14,057 bases of DNA from NCBI GenBank assembly GCA_947311125.1, contig CAMZKI010000273.1:1-14057 (forward strand). Reading direction: 5' to 3'. This document shows positions 7,456-13,942 of this stretch, piece after piece. Position 1 is the first letter of the stretch, and the number at the start of each line of letters is the position of its first letter. A program made the position numbers and the translations under genes. Under the pieces are notes generated by a model that had not been told where the DNA came from, did no database searches, and saw only the letters and a list, made by a program, of their open reading frames with translations. The stretch is from an uncultured Chlorobiota bacterium. GTDB taxonomy: Bacteria; Bacteroidota; Bacteroidia; Bacteroidales; JAADGE01.

Positions 7456-8175
7456 ATGAAAACAAAACCGGTATTTATAATTTTTTTAGCAGCTTTCACA
7501 GTGTTTGCATCTTGTAATATTTCAGGAATTAACGGAAACGGAAATGTAGTAAAACAAAAACGAAAAATGAGCGAAAATTTCACGGAAATAAACGTCAGGC
7601 ACGGAATAAACTTATATCTTTCACAGGGAAGCAATATTTCCGTTATCTCGGAAGCAGATGAAAATATCCAGGAATTTCTTATAACTGAAGTTAAAAACGG
7701 AGTTCTTAACATTTATTTTTCGGAAACAACAGGAAACGTAAAAGCCAAAAACGTTTATGTAACAATGCCCGAAATTAATAAGATAACAGCCTCAAGTGCT
7801 GCAGATGTAAAGTTAAAAACAGTAATAAAATCAGAAAAATTAGAGATTGTTGCCTCAAGCGGAGCAAATATTGAAGCAGAAACAGATGTTGCGGAATTAG
7901 TCTGCGAATCCGGCAGCGGTGCAGATATTGAACTAAAAGGAATATGTAAAACAGCAAATCTGAAATCAAGCAGCGGTGCCGATATTGATGCAGAAGATTT
8001 AAATGCAGAAATCGTAACTGCAAAAACATCAAGCGGCGGAGATATTACAATTTCCGTGAGTAAAGAAATTTTTGCGGAAGCAAGCAGCGGCGGAGATATT
8101 ACCTTTTACGGAAACCCTGAAAAAACAGAAATTAAAACCTCTTCCGGCGGGGACATAAAACAACGAAACAAATAA
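7456..8175 (+). CDS. GIN-domain (DUF2807) lipoprotein with a seven-rung SSGxD repeat
   Basis: 239 residues. The signal peptide ends in FASC with Cys20 as the lipidation site, followed by Asn, so an outer-membrane location is likely. The start of the mature domain (FTEINVRHGINLYLSQG, 42-58) is typical of DUF2807, the putative autotransporter-adhesin head domain. From residue 112 the turn motif SSxxD/N recurs at D117, N138, D157, D176, D196, D214 and D233. The period is about 19 residues, one turn of a parallel beta-helix per repeat, and the last three rungs are all SSGGDI. It is the last gene of the operon, before a strong terminator. DUF2807 proteins are widespread in Bacteroidota and their role is unproven; a surface or scaffold role next to the barrel protein is inference. 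Confidence 0.9.
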   Translation: MKTKPVFIIFLAAFTVFASCNISGINGNGNVVKQKRKMSENFTEINVRHGINLYLSQGSNISVISEADENIQEFLITEVKNGVLNIYFSETTGNVKAKNVYVTMPEINKITASSAADVKLKTVIKSEKLEIVASSGANIEAETDVAELVCESGSGADIELKGICKTANLKSSSGADIDAEDLNAEIVTAKTSSGGDITISVSKEIFAEASSGGDITFYGNPEKTEIKTSSGGDIKQRNK

Positions 8176-8197
8176 TTTTCAGGTAACAAATTAAGTT

Positions 8198-8241
8198 TTA
8201 GTCAGACAGTCCCGGTAAAGCAACTGTCTGACTAATTTTTT
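8198..8241 (+). terminator. Intrinsic terminator of the six-gene operon
   Basis: A perfect 13-bp stem (8198-8210 paired with 8223-8235) with a 12-nt loop is followed by six T residues (8236-8241). It lies between two convergent genes. The minus-strand side lacks a U-run, so it mainly serves the plus-strand operon. Confidence 0.92.
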
Positions 8242-8245
8242 CAAA

Positions 8246-9121
8246 CTATACCCCGGATGTCGGAAATTTTCTGTCAATTTTTTTCATTAATCCCTGCAAA
8301 ACTTTGCCCGGTCCGGACTCAATATAAGACGTTGCTCCGTCAGCAATCATATTTTTCATTATTTGTGTCCATTTTACCGGAGCCGTAAGTTGTGCAACCA
8401 AGTTTTTTTTAATTTCAGAAACATCTGTGGTTGGTTTTGCCGTAACATTTTGATAAACAGGGCAAATAGGTTTCTTGAAAACAGTGTTTTCTATTGCAGA
8501 CGCAAGTTCTTCTCTTGCAGGCTCCATCAACGGCGAGTGAAAAGCTCCGCCGACATTAAGTTTTATTGCCCGTTTTGCTCCTGCTTCTGTCAGCTTTTCT
8601 ATTGCTTTATTAATTCCGCTTACAGAACCGGAAATAACAATCTGTCCGACAGTATTATAATTTGCCGGAACAACGATATCGTCAATTGAGGCACAAATTT
8701 CTTCAACCTTTTCATCTTCCATTCCTAAAACTGCAGCCATTGTTGAAGGTTCTGCTTCGCAAGCTTTTTGCATTGCTTCGGCTCTTTGCGAAACAAGTTT
8801 TAAACCGTCCTCAAAAGAGAGAGTCTTATTTGCAACCAATGCAGAAAATTCTCCGAGAGAATGACCGGCAACCATATCCGGCTTAAAATCACTGCCTAAT
8901 ATAGCCGTAAGAATAACTGAATGAAGGAAAATAGCCGGCTGTGTTACTTTTGTTTGCTTTAAATCCTCATCCGTGCCTTCAAACATTAAGTCTGTAATTC
9001 TGAAACCGAGAATTTCATTAGCTTTTTCAAACATTTCTTTTGCAAGTTCCGATTTTTCGTATAAATCCTTGCCCATTCCGACAAATTGTGCCCCTTGCCC
9101 GGGGAATACGTATGCTTTCAT
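8246..9121 (-). CDS. fabD: Malonyl-CoA:ACP transacylase
   Basis: 291 residues from the ATG at 9121. A longer reading from a TTG at 9136 is possible, but the family normally begins MxxYVFPGQGAQ, exactly as at the ATG. FabD moves malonyl from CoA to acyl carrier protein in the cytoplasm, which supplies every elongation step of fatty acid synthesis. All key residues are present: oxyanion-region Gln9 (PGQGAQ), nucleophile Ser88 in GHSLGE (86-91), Arg113 for malonyl carboxylate binding, and His195 in GAFHSPLM. Length is close to other FabD proteins. It is a single gene here, convergent with the GIN lipoprotein gene and divergent from the DUF4294 gene, with no other fab genes in the window. Confidence 0.97.
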   Translation of the reverse strand: MKAYVFPGQGAQFVGMGKDLYEKSELAKEMFEKANEILGFRITDLMFEGTDEDLKQTKVTQPAIFLHSVILTAILGSDFKPDMVAGHSLGEFSALVANKTLSFEDGLKLVSQRAEAMQKACEAEPSTMAAVLGMEDEKVEEICASIDDIVVPANYNTVGQIVISGSVSGINKAIEKLTEAGAKRAIKLNVGGAFHSPLMEPAREELASAIENTVFKKPICPVYQNVTAKPTTDVSEIKKNLVAQLTAPVKWTQIMKNMIADGATSYIESGPGKVLQGLMKKIDRKFPTSGV

Positions 9122-9146
9122 AACTATATTTTTCAAAATTTACGGG

Positions 9147-9154
9147 CAAAAATA
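9147..9154 (-). promoter_or_regulatory. Possible -7 element for fabD
   Basis: Minus-strand TATTTTTG matches TAnnTTTG and lies 26 nt upstream of the ATG at 9121, a good distance for a short leader. No TTG is present near 19 nt upstream. Confidence 0.28.
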
Positions 9155-9207
9155 AGAATTAAATTGAAACTCTCGGGTTGAAAACCTGTTTTATAAGATA
9201 ATGTTTA

Positions 9208-9236
9208 TTGTCATTAAAAAAAATAATGTAATTTTA
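9208..9236 (+). promoter_or_regulatory. Possible promoter of the DUF4294 gene
   Basis: TTG (9208-9210), an 18-nt gap and TAATTTTA (9229-9236) come close to TTG-N19-TAnnTTTG, with the last G replaced by A. It lies 27 nt before the ATG at 9263. Confidence 0.35.
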
Positions 9237-9262
9237 TCTTAAATTTTTTCGTTTAAATAAAA

Positions 9263-9883
9263 ATGCGAAACCTGCTAACAATAGTATTTATTTTTATCGG
9301 AATTGCCGGCTTTTCCCAAAAAAAACCGAATGCTATAGAGATTCTTGATAAAATTAAAAATGAAGGAGGCGGAATTTTGGAGGTAAGAATTTCTCCGGAA
9401 GGAGATACTACGTTCAATGTTCAAATGAGCCCTGTCGTAATCTTTCCTCCCAGAGTTTTTAAAAATAACAGAGAACGAAAAAGGTATTACCGGCTGGTAA
9501 AAAACGTTAAAAAAGTTTATCCGTATTCGCAAATAATAAAACGTATTTTTATTGAATCAGAATTTGTATTGCGGCATATGGAAAATAATCGTGAACGAAA
9601 GAGGTATATTAACGAAAAAGAACAAGAACTTAAAAGAGAATTTGAAGATGATATAAGAAATATGACTTATTCGCAGGGAAGAATTTTGATAAAACTGGTA
9701 GACAGAGAAACCAGCCACACCACATATGAGCTTGTAAAGCATTTTAAAGGCGGTGTGTCTGCATTTTTTTGGCAGGGGGTTGCAAGAATATTTCAAACAA
9801 ATTTAAAGTATGAATATGACCCTGACGGAACAGATAAGTGGATTGAAGAGATTGTTGCAAGAATAGAAAACGGTCAACTTTAA
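9263..9883 (+). CDS. DUF4294 family secreted protein
   Basis: 206 residues. A hydrophobic N-terminus (3-18) ends in GFSQ, a usual Bacteroidota signal peptide end, so the protein should be exported. The family pattern is clear: YRLVKNVKKVYPYSQ (76-90), FEDDIRNMTYSQGRILIKLVDRET (127-150), then YELVKHFKGG.SAFFWQG.ARIF (155-177) and LKYEYDPDGTDKWIEEIV (181-198). DUF4294 is widespread in Bacteroidota and has no established function. The sequence NNRERKRY occurs twice, at 68-75 and 108-115, exactly 40 residues apart, inside what should be a basic helical region. The stop codon lies in the loop of the terminator hairpin. Confidence 0.92.
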   Translation: MRNLLTIVFIFIGIAGFSQKKPNAIEILDKIKNEGGGILEVRISPEGDTTFNVQMSPVVIFPPRVFKNNRERKRYYRLVKNVKKVYPYSQIIKRIFIESEFVLRHMENNRERKRYINEKEQELKREFEDDIRNMTYSQGRILIKLVDRETSHTTYELVKHFKGGVSAFFWQGVARIFQTNLKYEYDPDGTDKWIEEIVARIENGQL

Positions 9884-9902
9884 CATTGACCGTTTATTCT
9901 TT
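9868..9902 (+). terminator. Intrinsic terminator overlapping the end of the DUF4294 gene
   Basis: A 10-bp perfect stem (9868-9877 with 9886-9895) has an 8-nt loop that holds the TAA stop codon, followed by a T-rich tail ending near 9902. The left arm is coding sequence. The other strand also carries a T-rich flank, so it may also stop transcripts from the convergent gene at 9912-10514. Confidence 0.75.
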
Positions 9903-9911
9903 AAAAAAGGC

Positions 9912-10514
9912 TTATTTAAAACACTTATTTTTAATTAAGAATTTTGCGAGCTCTTTTCCTGTTTTAGCATAAGCTTCTTTTATACGCTCTCCCGTATCCC
10001 AGCCGGCACCTGACCTTCCAGGTGCTTTTTTTATGTCAATTTTTGCCAAAATTGTTTTAGGGTCGGAAGTTTTAACGAATAGCGCTTCACAATTAATTGA
10101 TGCAGGTGCGGAAGAAATACCGATATAATATCCGGGTTCTGTAAAATAAGTATGCAGAATAAGAGTGTATTCGGCATCCTTATTGTTTTGCTCGGCAATT
10201 GCATCATATTTTTCAAGATATTTGTTAAAAAGCTCTTCAAATTTCGGCTCAAATCGGGTTTCTCGGTCTTCAACCCACATTTTTGCCCATTTGTCGCCCC
10301 TGCCGGCTTCTTTTTTATTGTATTCTTCGGTTTTTTTGGCAACATAATCAGCTTCGGAATATTTGCCTACTTTCATATTGTCATAAGTGTATTGTAAATT
10401 TAAATCTTTTACGCCTTTCAGGAATTTTAAATTTCCGTCAACAAGTTTAATACGCTGTGCCTGCATATTCCCGGCTAAAAAAATAACCATTGCTGCTAAT
10501 AATATTTTTTTCAT
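9912..10514 (-). CDS. Secreted protein of unknown function
   Basis: 200 residues with a signal peptide (Lys2-Lys3, hydrophobic 4-15, likely cleavage after Ala19 in MQAQ). The mature part is rich in Lys, Glu and aromatic residues: LKFLKGVKDLNLQYTYDNMK near its start, then SEADYVAKKTEEYNKKEAG, WVEDRETRFEPKFEELF, an alternating strand-like stretch (YTLILHTYFTEPGYYIGISS), and a C-terminal helix RIKEAYAKTGKELAKFLIKN. One Cys (142) lies in the strand region and a second (198) near the C-terminus. I recognise it as a kind of hypothetical protein common in Bacteroidota but can assign no function. It lies 34 nt downstream of the TlpA-like gene on the same strand and is probably co-transcribed with it. 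Confidence 0.85.
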   Translation of the reverse strand: MKKILLAAMVIFLAGNMQAQRIKLVDGNLKFLKGVKDLNLQYTYDNMKVGKYSEADYVAKKTEEYNKKEAGRGDKWAKMWVEDRETRFEPKFEELFNKYLEKYDAIAEQNNKDAEYTLILHTYFTEPGYYIGISSAPASINCEALFVKTSDPKTILAKIDIKKAPGRSGAGWDTGERIKEAYAKTGKELAKFLIKNKCFK

Positions 10515-10548
10515 TTTAATATAATTTTTAGTTAGTAAATAAAAATAA

Positions 10549-11160
10549 TTATTTTTTAATCAATTTTTTAATGAGGTCTTGTATTCCGGTTCCGTTCCAG
10601 TTTGCTGCTCCGGTTTCTTTTACTAATATTTTACCGTCTTTTGATATAATAAAAGTTGTGGGTATTACCGAAGATTTAAAAATATCCGGCGGGTTGTAAG
10701 AGTAAATATAAACAGGAAAATTATAGTCTCTTTTTTTTAGAAATTCCCTTACTTTATCCGGAGAGTCATTTGTAACAAGAAGAAAACTGACACCTTCTTC
10801 ATTTTTAAAAGAATTATATAAATCCTGAATTGCAGGCATCTCTCCGACACAAGGCGGACTCCATGTTGCCCAAAAGTTCAGAAAAATAACTTTATTTCTG
10901 AATTCGGAAAAATTTACGGGTTTGCCGTTAATATCTGAAATTTGCCAGTTATAATCAGCGTCTTTAAGCGTTACTATTTCTTTTCCCGTGTTAACAGAGG
11001 GTTGAATAATCATTGCTTTTATACGATTAACAAATCCGCCTATTGCCAACCTTCCGGACGGTATCAGCATCGCAATAATGAAAATAATAAAAATGACATC
11101 CGAGATTTTAGACCTCAGAGGTTTTTTTTTGTACTTATCAACCCTTTCTTTGAAATTCAT
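10549..11160 (-). CDS. TlpA-like thioredoxin-fold protein with a Ser-Pro-Pro-Cys active site
   Basis: 203 residues. A basic N-terminus (KERVDKYKKKPLRSK) precedes one membrane segment (about 19-34), giving a membrane-anchored periplasmic protein. The thioredoxin-like AhpC/TSA-Redoxin domain spans about 62-203: an N-terminal strand (YNWQISDINGKPVNFSEF), then FLNFWATW (93-100), the active-site loop, and VIPTTFI with cis-Pro167. The active site reads W100-S-P-P-C104 where TlpA/ResA proteins have C-x-x-C. The first, nucleophilic Cys is replaced by Ser101 (codon AGT, one base from TGT) while the resolving Cys104 is kept. Such a protein should not do normal dithiol exchange; it may act as a monothiol or binding protein. 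It is the first gene of a likely two-gene operon. No convincing promoter is seen upstream. Confidence 0.92.
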   Translation of the reverse strand: MNFKERVDKYKKKPLRSKISDVIFIIFIIAMLIPSGRLAIGGFVNRIKAMIIQPSVNTGKEIVTLKDADYNWQISDINGKPVNFSEFRNKVIFLNFWATWSPPCVGEMPAIQDLYNSFKNEEGVSFLLVTNDSPDKVREFLKKRDYNFPVYIYSYNPPDIFKSSVIPTTFIISKDGKILVKETGAANWNGTGIQDLIKKLIKK

Positions 11161-11237
11161 CTGAATAAAATTTGTTCAAAAATAAAAAATATATGTTTGT
11201 TCCTAAAATAAATCTCATATATACGGCAATTTTTATA

Positions 11238-11272
11238 AAAAAGACCCGTATCTGAAAAAAACAGGTCTTTTT
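11238..11272. terminator. Orphan bidirectional terminator-like hairpin in a divergent gap
   Basis: A 9-bp perfect stem (11238-11246 with 11264-11272) encloses a 17-nt loop, and both arms end in A/T runs, so either strand would give a stem followed by a U-tract. It sits in the 251-nt gap between two divergent genes (10549-11160 on minus, 11412-12293 on plus), where no known gene needs a terminator. Confidence 0.5.
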
Positions 11273-11299
11273 AACGTTTGATTATGAGAAATTACTTGT

Positions 11300-11328
11300 T
11301 TCTGTATAGTGACTGTTTAAATACAGAA
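11300..11328. repeat. 8-bp inverted repeat upstream of the calcium-loop lipoprotein gene
   Basis: TTCTGTAT (11300-11307) and ATACAGAA (11321-11328) are perfect inverted copies with 13 nt between them. It could be an operator for the gene at 11412 or a small hairpin. No clear promoter was identified beside it. Confidence 0.4.
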
Positions 11329-11411
11329 GGGTTTAATGTTAAAAAACATAAAATAAAAAAGCAGCGTTTTTTTTCCTACCTTTATTATTTTAATTTTAAA
11401 ATATTTACAAT

Positions 11412-12293
11412 ATGAAAACAAAACTTAAAATTACTTTCGTGTTGTTTGCATTGTTATTTGCATCAGCATGTAAAAAAGACACTTTTAAGAGTGTAAAAGA
11501 TGTTAAACTGAGAGTAGATTTCAGCACGCCCGTAAATGCAGCTAAAATTGATATGACAAAACAAACACCCGAAGATTATATTGTTGCGTTAAAAAGCGTA
11601 ACTCTTATCGGGGATAACGGAACCTCGGACTTTGGAGTATTCAGCAAAAGTGATTTAAGCTCATCATTGGTCTTTGATTTTACGGACACAAACACCACCC
11701 GTTCTTTAATGCAGGGAACAACTGTTCCGGACGGCAGCTACTCTTCCGTTAAAATTGAAATTTACTACTTGCAAATGAAGTTGAATATAACGGCAAGCAG
11801 CGGAAATGAACCGAGAAATATTAGAATTTATTTATCTGATGATGCAGAAACAGAGGGCGGATTGCATCAATCCGGAGATATGACACAAATCTCTGATGCG
11901 GGAACAGAAGAAGGCTGGCTGCTCGGTAACGGGCAAGATCCGGATATGTCGCCTGTTGCTCCCAGAACAGCAGCATATACGAATGATGAGGACGGAGACG
12001 GACTGGGAGAGGGAAATGTTTGGTTTGATTTTGCAGGAAAACCGGGAGATAATTACGGACCTTTCGGCGATACAGAGTTTATGAATGCTCCTCATCCTGT
12101 TTATGAAACAACAATAGAGTTTTCTTTAATTGATAACGGCGGAGAAAATATTATTTTGGATTTTAATGTTAATAACTGCTGGCAATTTGAAGACAAAGAC
12201 AGCAGCGGAGCATTCGGAGCCGGAGATTTAGATCCTGTAAATCCTACAAAGTGGCATATGGAGCTTCCGATAATGACGGTTACTTTGGAATAA
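11412..12293 (+). CDS. Lipoprotein with calcium-loop-like motifs, possibly DUF4382-like
   Basis: 293 residues. The signal peptide ends in FASAC with Cys20 as the likely lipidated residue (the -3 Ala is a little unusual), then KKD. The N-terminal half (about 31-126) is a beta-sandwich-like domain whose pattern recalls DUF4382: YIVALKSVTLIGDNG, then VFDFTDTNTTRSLMQGTTVPDGSYSSVKIEIYYL. The second half is acidic. DEDGDGLGEG (192-201) resembles thrombospondin-type-3 calcium loops. DKDSSGAFGAGDLD (261-274) fits an EF-hand or dockerin loop, with D261, D263, S265, G266, F268 and D272 at the canonical 1, 3, 5, 6, 8 and 12 positions. The protein is probably surface-exposed and calcium-stabilised; its partner or ligand is unknown. 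It appears to be a single-gene unit. Confidence 0.88.
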   Translation: MKTKLKITFVLFALLFASACKKDTFKSVKDVKLRVDFSTPVNAAKIDMTKQTPEDYIVALKSVTLIGDNGTSDFGVFSKSDLSSSLVFDFTDTNTTRSLMQGTTVPDGSYSSVKIEIYYLQMKLNITASSGNEPRNIRIYLSDDAETEGGLHQSGDMTQISDAGTEEGWLLGNGQDPDMSPVAPRTAAYTNDEDGDGLGEGNVWFDFAGKPGDNYGPFGDTEFMNAPHPVYETTIEFSLIDNGGENIILDFNVNNCWQFEDKDSSGAFGAGDLDPVNPTKWHMELPIMTVTLE

Positions 12294-12307
12294 CTAACAG
12301 TAAAAAT

Positions 12308-12350
12308 AAAGAAAAGGGGAAGTAAAGCTTAAAGCTGCTCCCTTTTATTT
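12308..12350. terminator. Probable shared terminator between the lipoprotein gene and folA
   Basis: AAAAGGG (12312-12318) pairs with CCCTTTT (12340-12346). The stem extends by three A-T pairs after one mismatch (12308-12310 with 12348-12350), and the loop is 21 nt. A/T runs lie on both sides of two convergent genes, and the right arm is inside the end of folA. The loop is long, so confidence is moderate. Confidence 0.5.
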
Positions 12351-12832
12351 CTTAAAAAATCTGAAAAAGTATAATGCAAATCAGATTTTTCATCGAAAAA
12401 TTTTTCTGACTTATACCCGATCTTCCACTCTGATAAATCCGGTTCCGGAAAAAAAGTATCTCCTTCAAAAGATTTATGCACTTTTGTAATATAAAGTTTG
12501 TCGGCAACGGGCAAAAATAATTTGTAAATTTCGGCACCGCCGCAAATGAAAATTTCCTCTTCGTTTTTACATTCCTCAAGAGCCTCCTTTACGGAATTTA
12601 CAATAACGGCTCCTTCAAATTTTAAATCCTTTTGTGAACTTATAACAATATTTTTTCTTTTCGGCAAGGGTTTAAACGGCAACGATTCATAAGTTTTTCT
12701 GCCCATAACAACGGAATGCCCGGTTGTAAGTTTTTTAAATCGTTTAAGGTCTTCCGAAATATGCCAAATTAATTTGTTGTTATTTCCGATAACATTGTTC
12801 TCGGCAACAGCGGCTATAATTGATATTGTCAT
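12329..12832 (-). CDS. folA: Dihydrofolate reductase
   Basis: 167 residues, normal length for a chromosomal enzyme. It reduces dihydrofolate to tetrahydrofolate with NADPH in the cytoplasm. Family features are complete: SIIAAVAENNVIG (4-16, Met20-loop region), W23, the catalytic acid at Asp28 (equivalent to E. coli Asp27), GHSVVMGRKTYESLP (38-52, NADPH binding), PLPKRKNIVIS, FICGGAEIYKLFLP with the conserved Gly-Gly, and the D-T-FFP motif. Its ATG follows the thyA stop codon after only 3 nt, so the two should be made together. That fits the cycle, because ThyA is the enzyme that produces dihydrofolate. Nothing suggests a mobile trimethoprim-resistance form. Confidence 0.97.
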   Translation of the reverse strand: MTISIIAAVAENNVIGNNNKLIWHISEDLKRFKKLTTGHSVVMGRKTYESLPFKPLPKRKNIVISSQKDLKFEGAVIVNSVKEALEECKNEEEIFICGGAEIYKLFLPVADKLYITKVHKSFEGDTFFPEPDLSEWKIGYKSEKFFDEKSDLHYTFSDFLRNKREQL

Positions 12833-12835
12833 ATG

Positions 12836-13630
12836 TTATACAGATATTGCTCCCTTTATATGCGGGTGCGGATTATAATTTTTAAGTGTAAAATCTTCGT
12901 ATTTGAAATCGAAGACAGTTTTAACTTCCGGATTTAAAATCATTTTCGGAAGGCTTTTCGGTTTTCTGGACAATTGAAGTTTTACTTGTTCCATGTGATT
13001 CAAGTAAATATGGGCATCACCTAAAGTATGAATAAAGTCGCCGGGCTCGTAACCTGTTTCTTGTGCAACCATCATAACCAGAAGGGCATAGGATGCAATA
13101 TTAAACGGAACACCGAGAAAAATATCTGCACTGCGTTGATATAGCTGGCATGACAATTTCCCGTCTGCGACATAAAATTGAAACAGTATATGGCAAGGCG
13201 GCAAATTCATTTTATCTAAATCGCCCACGTTCCAGGCACTCACAATGTGCCTTCTGGAATTCGGATTCTCTTTCAGTTGTTTAATTACGTTTGCCAATTG
13301 GTCGATGTTTTTTCCGTTTTCGGCAGTCCACGAACGCCACTGGTAGCCGTATATCCTTCCGAGTTCTCCGTCGGGGTCTGCCCATTCATTCCAAATTCTG
13401 ACATCGTTTTTCTGCAAATATTTAACATTTGTCGAACCTTTAATAAACCAAAGCAATTCGTGTATTACGGACTTTAAATGTATTTTTTTTGTGGTAATAA
13501 GCGGAAATCCGTCTTGCAAATTAAATCGCATTTGATGCCCGAAAACACTGATTGTTCCGGTTCCGGTTCTGTCTTCTTTTTTTATGCCTTCTGTCAAAAC
13601 TCTGTCCAGAAGGTTTAAATATTGTTGCAT
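12836..13630 (-). CDS. thyA: Thymidylate synthase
   Basis: 264 residues, the same length as E. coli ThyA, with residues matching position by position. It makes dTMP from dUMP and methylene-tetrahydrofolate and releases dihydrofolate. Visible: phosphate-binding Arg21 (DRTGTGT) and Arg126/Arg127 (NSRRHIVSAW), catalytic Cys146 in LPPCHILFQF, Gln165-Arg166-Ser167 and Asp169 (YQRSADIFLGVPFN), Asn177, and His207/Tyr209 (DAHIYLNH). The C-terminus ends in HIKGAISV; E. coli ends in PVAI, so the closing segment is present with a Val end. It lies 3 nt upstream of folA and 5 nt downstream of the stop of the broken frame at 13636. Having ThyA means the organism does not depend on flavin-dependent ThyX. 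Confidence 0.98.
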   Translation of the reverse strand: MQQYLNLLDRVLTEGIKKEDRTGTGTISVFGHQMRFNLQDGFPLITTKKIHLKSVIHELLWFIKGSTNVKYLQKNDVRIWNEWADPDGELGRIYGYQWRSWTAENGKNIDQLANVIKQLKENPNSRRHIVSAWNVGDLDKMNLPPCHILFQFYVADGKLSCQLYQRSADIFLGVPFNIASYALLVMMVAQETGYEPGDFIHTLGDAHIYLNHMEQVKLQLSRKPKSLPKMILNPEVKTVFDFKYEDFTLKNYNPHPHIKGAISV

Positions 13631-13635
13631 ATTGA

Positions 13636-13942
13636 TTAGTATTTTACAATTCTTAATGTATCCAGGTTAAGTCTTATTTTAAGCCAATCCTGCAGCGTTT
13701 TTGTTTTTTTTCTTATGTGAGAGTTATAATATCCCTGTTTCCACTTTACCATAATTACGGGAAATGTATCATATTTTGCAGAATCATTTAATTCTATACT
13801 TTTTGCAAAAGCAAATTTCTCAATTTCCGGATATTGAACGGCAAGCTCTTTTTTTTTTTTCTTTTGTTTTTTTCTTTTTTAGGTGGTGGGGGTGGATTTT
13901 CTTTTATAGGCTAATTACAGGAACGAAAAGCAGAATATTCAT
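13636..13942 (-). pseudogene. Broken or frameshifted small gene directly upstream of thyA
   Basis: On the minus strand, the frame ending in TAA at 13636-13638 encodes 70 residues with normal coding character, from ELAVQYPEIEKFAFA (codon 1 at 13848) through FPVIMVKWKQGYY to LQDWLKIRLNLDTLRIVKY. The stop is 5 nt before the thyA ATG, the spacing of a real operon gene. No start precedes it in frame: the frame is closed by TAA at 13879-13881. A second frame (13910 to the A12 run at 13849-13860) reads IKENPPPPPKKEKNKRKKK and would join it after a shift in the A tract. A third frame has a signal-like MNILLFVPVISL starting at 13942, stopped at 13904. The simplest reading is one exported protein of about 95-100 residues with a Pro/Lys linker, broken twice in low-complexity DNA, by mutation, slippage or sequencing error. 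Function not recognised. From 13943 to 14057 I see only AT-rich non-coding sequence. Confidence 0.5.

Noticed and set aside
7775..8032. Leu/Arg-rich minus-strand frame opposite the GIN lipoprotein gene
   Set aside because: Its regular LLQYLHR-like pattern simply mirrors the SSGxD repeat codons on the other strand.
7901..8160. Repeated agcggcgga/ggcggggac-like units, considered as a CRISPR or DNA repeat array
   Set aside because: They are in-frame codons of a beta-helix protein, spaced by about 57 bp with diverged sequence, not direct DNA repeats with spacers.
8363..8886. Plus-strand open frames inside fabD
   Set aside because: They are antisense shadows of a fully conserved gene and have Cys/Arg/Phe-rich, non-protein-like composition.
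9122..9136. Five extra N-terminal codons for fabD from a TTG start
   Set aside because: The family begins at MKAYVFPGQGAQ and an ATG stands exactly there, so the TTG extension is unlikely.
12329..12832. folA as a mobile trimethoprim-resistance dfr gene
   Set aside because: It is in a tight operon with thyA, has matching base composition, and there is no integron or insertion-sequence signal nearby.
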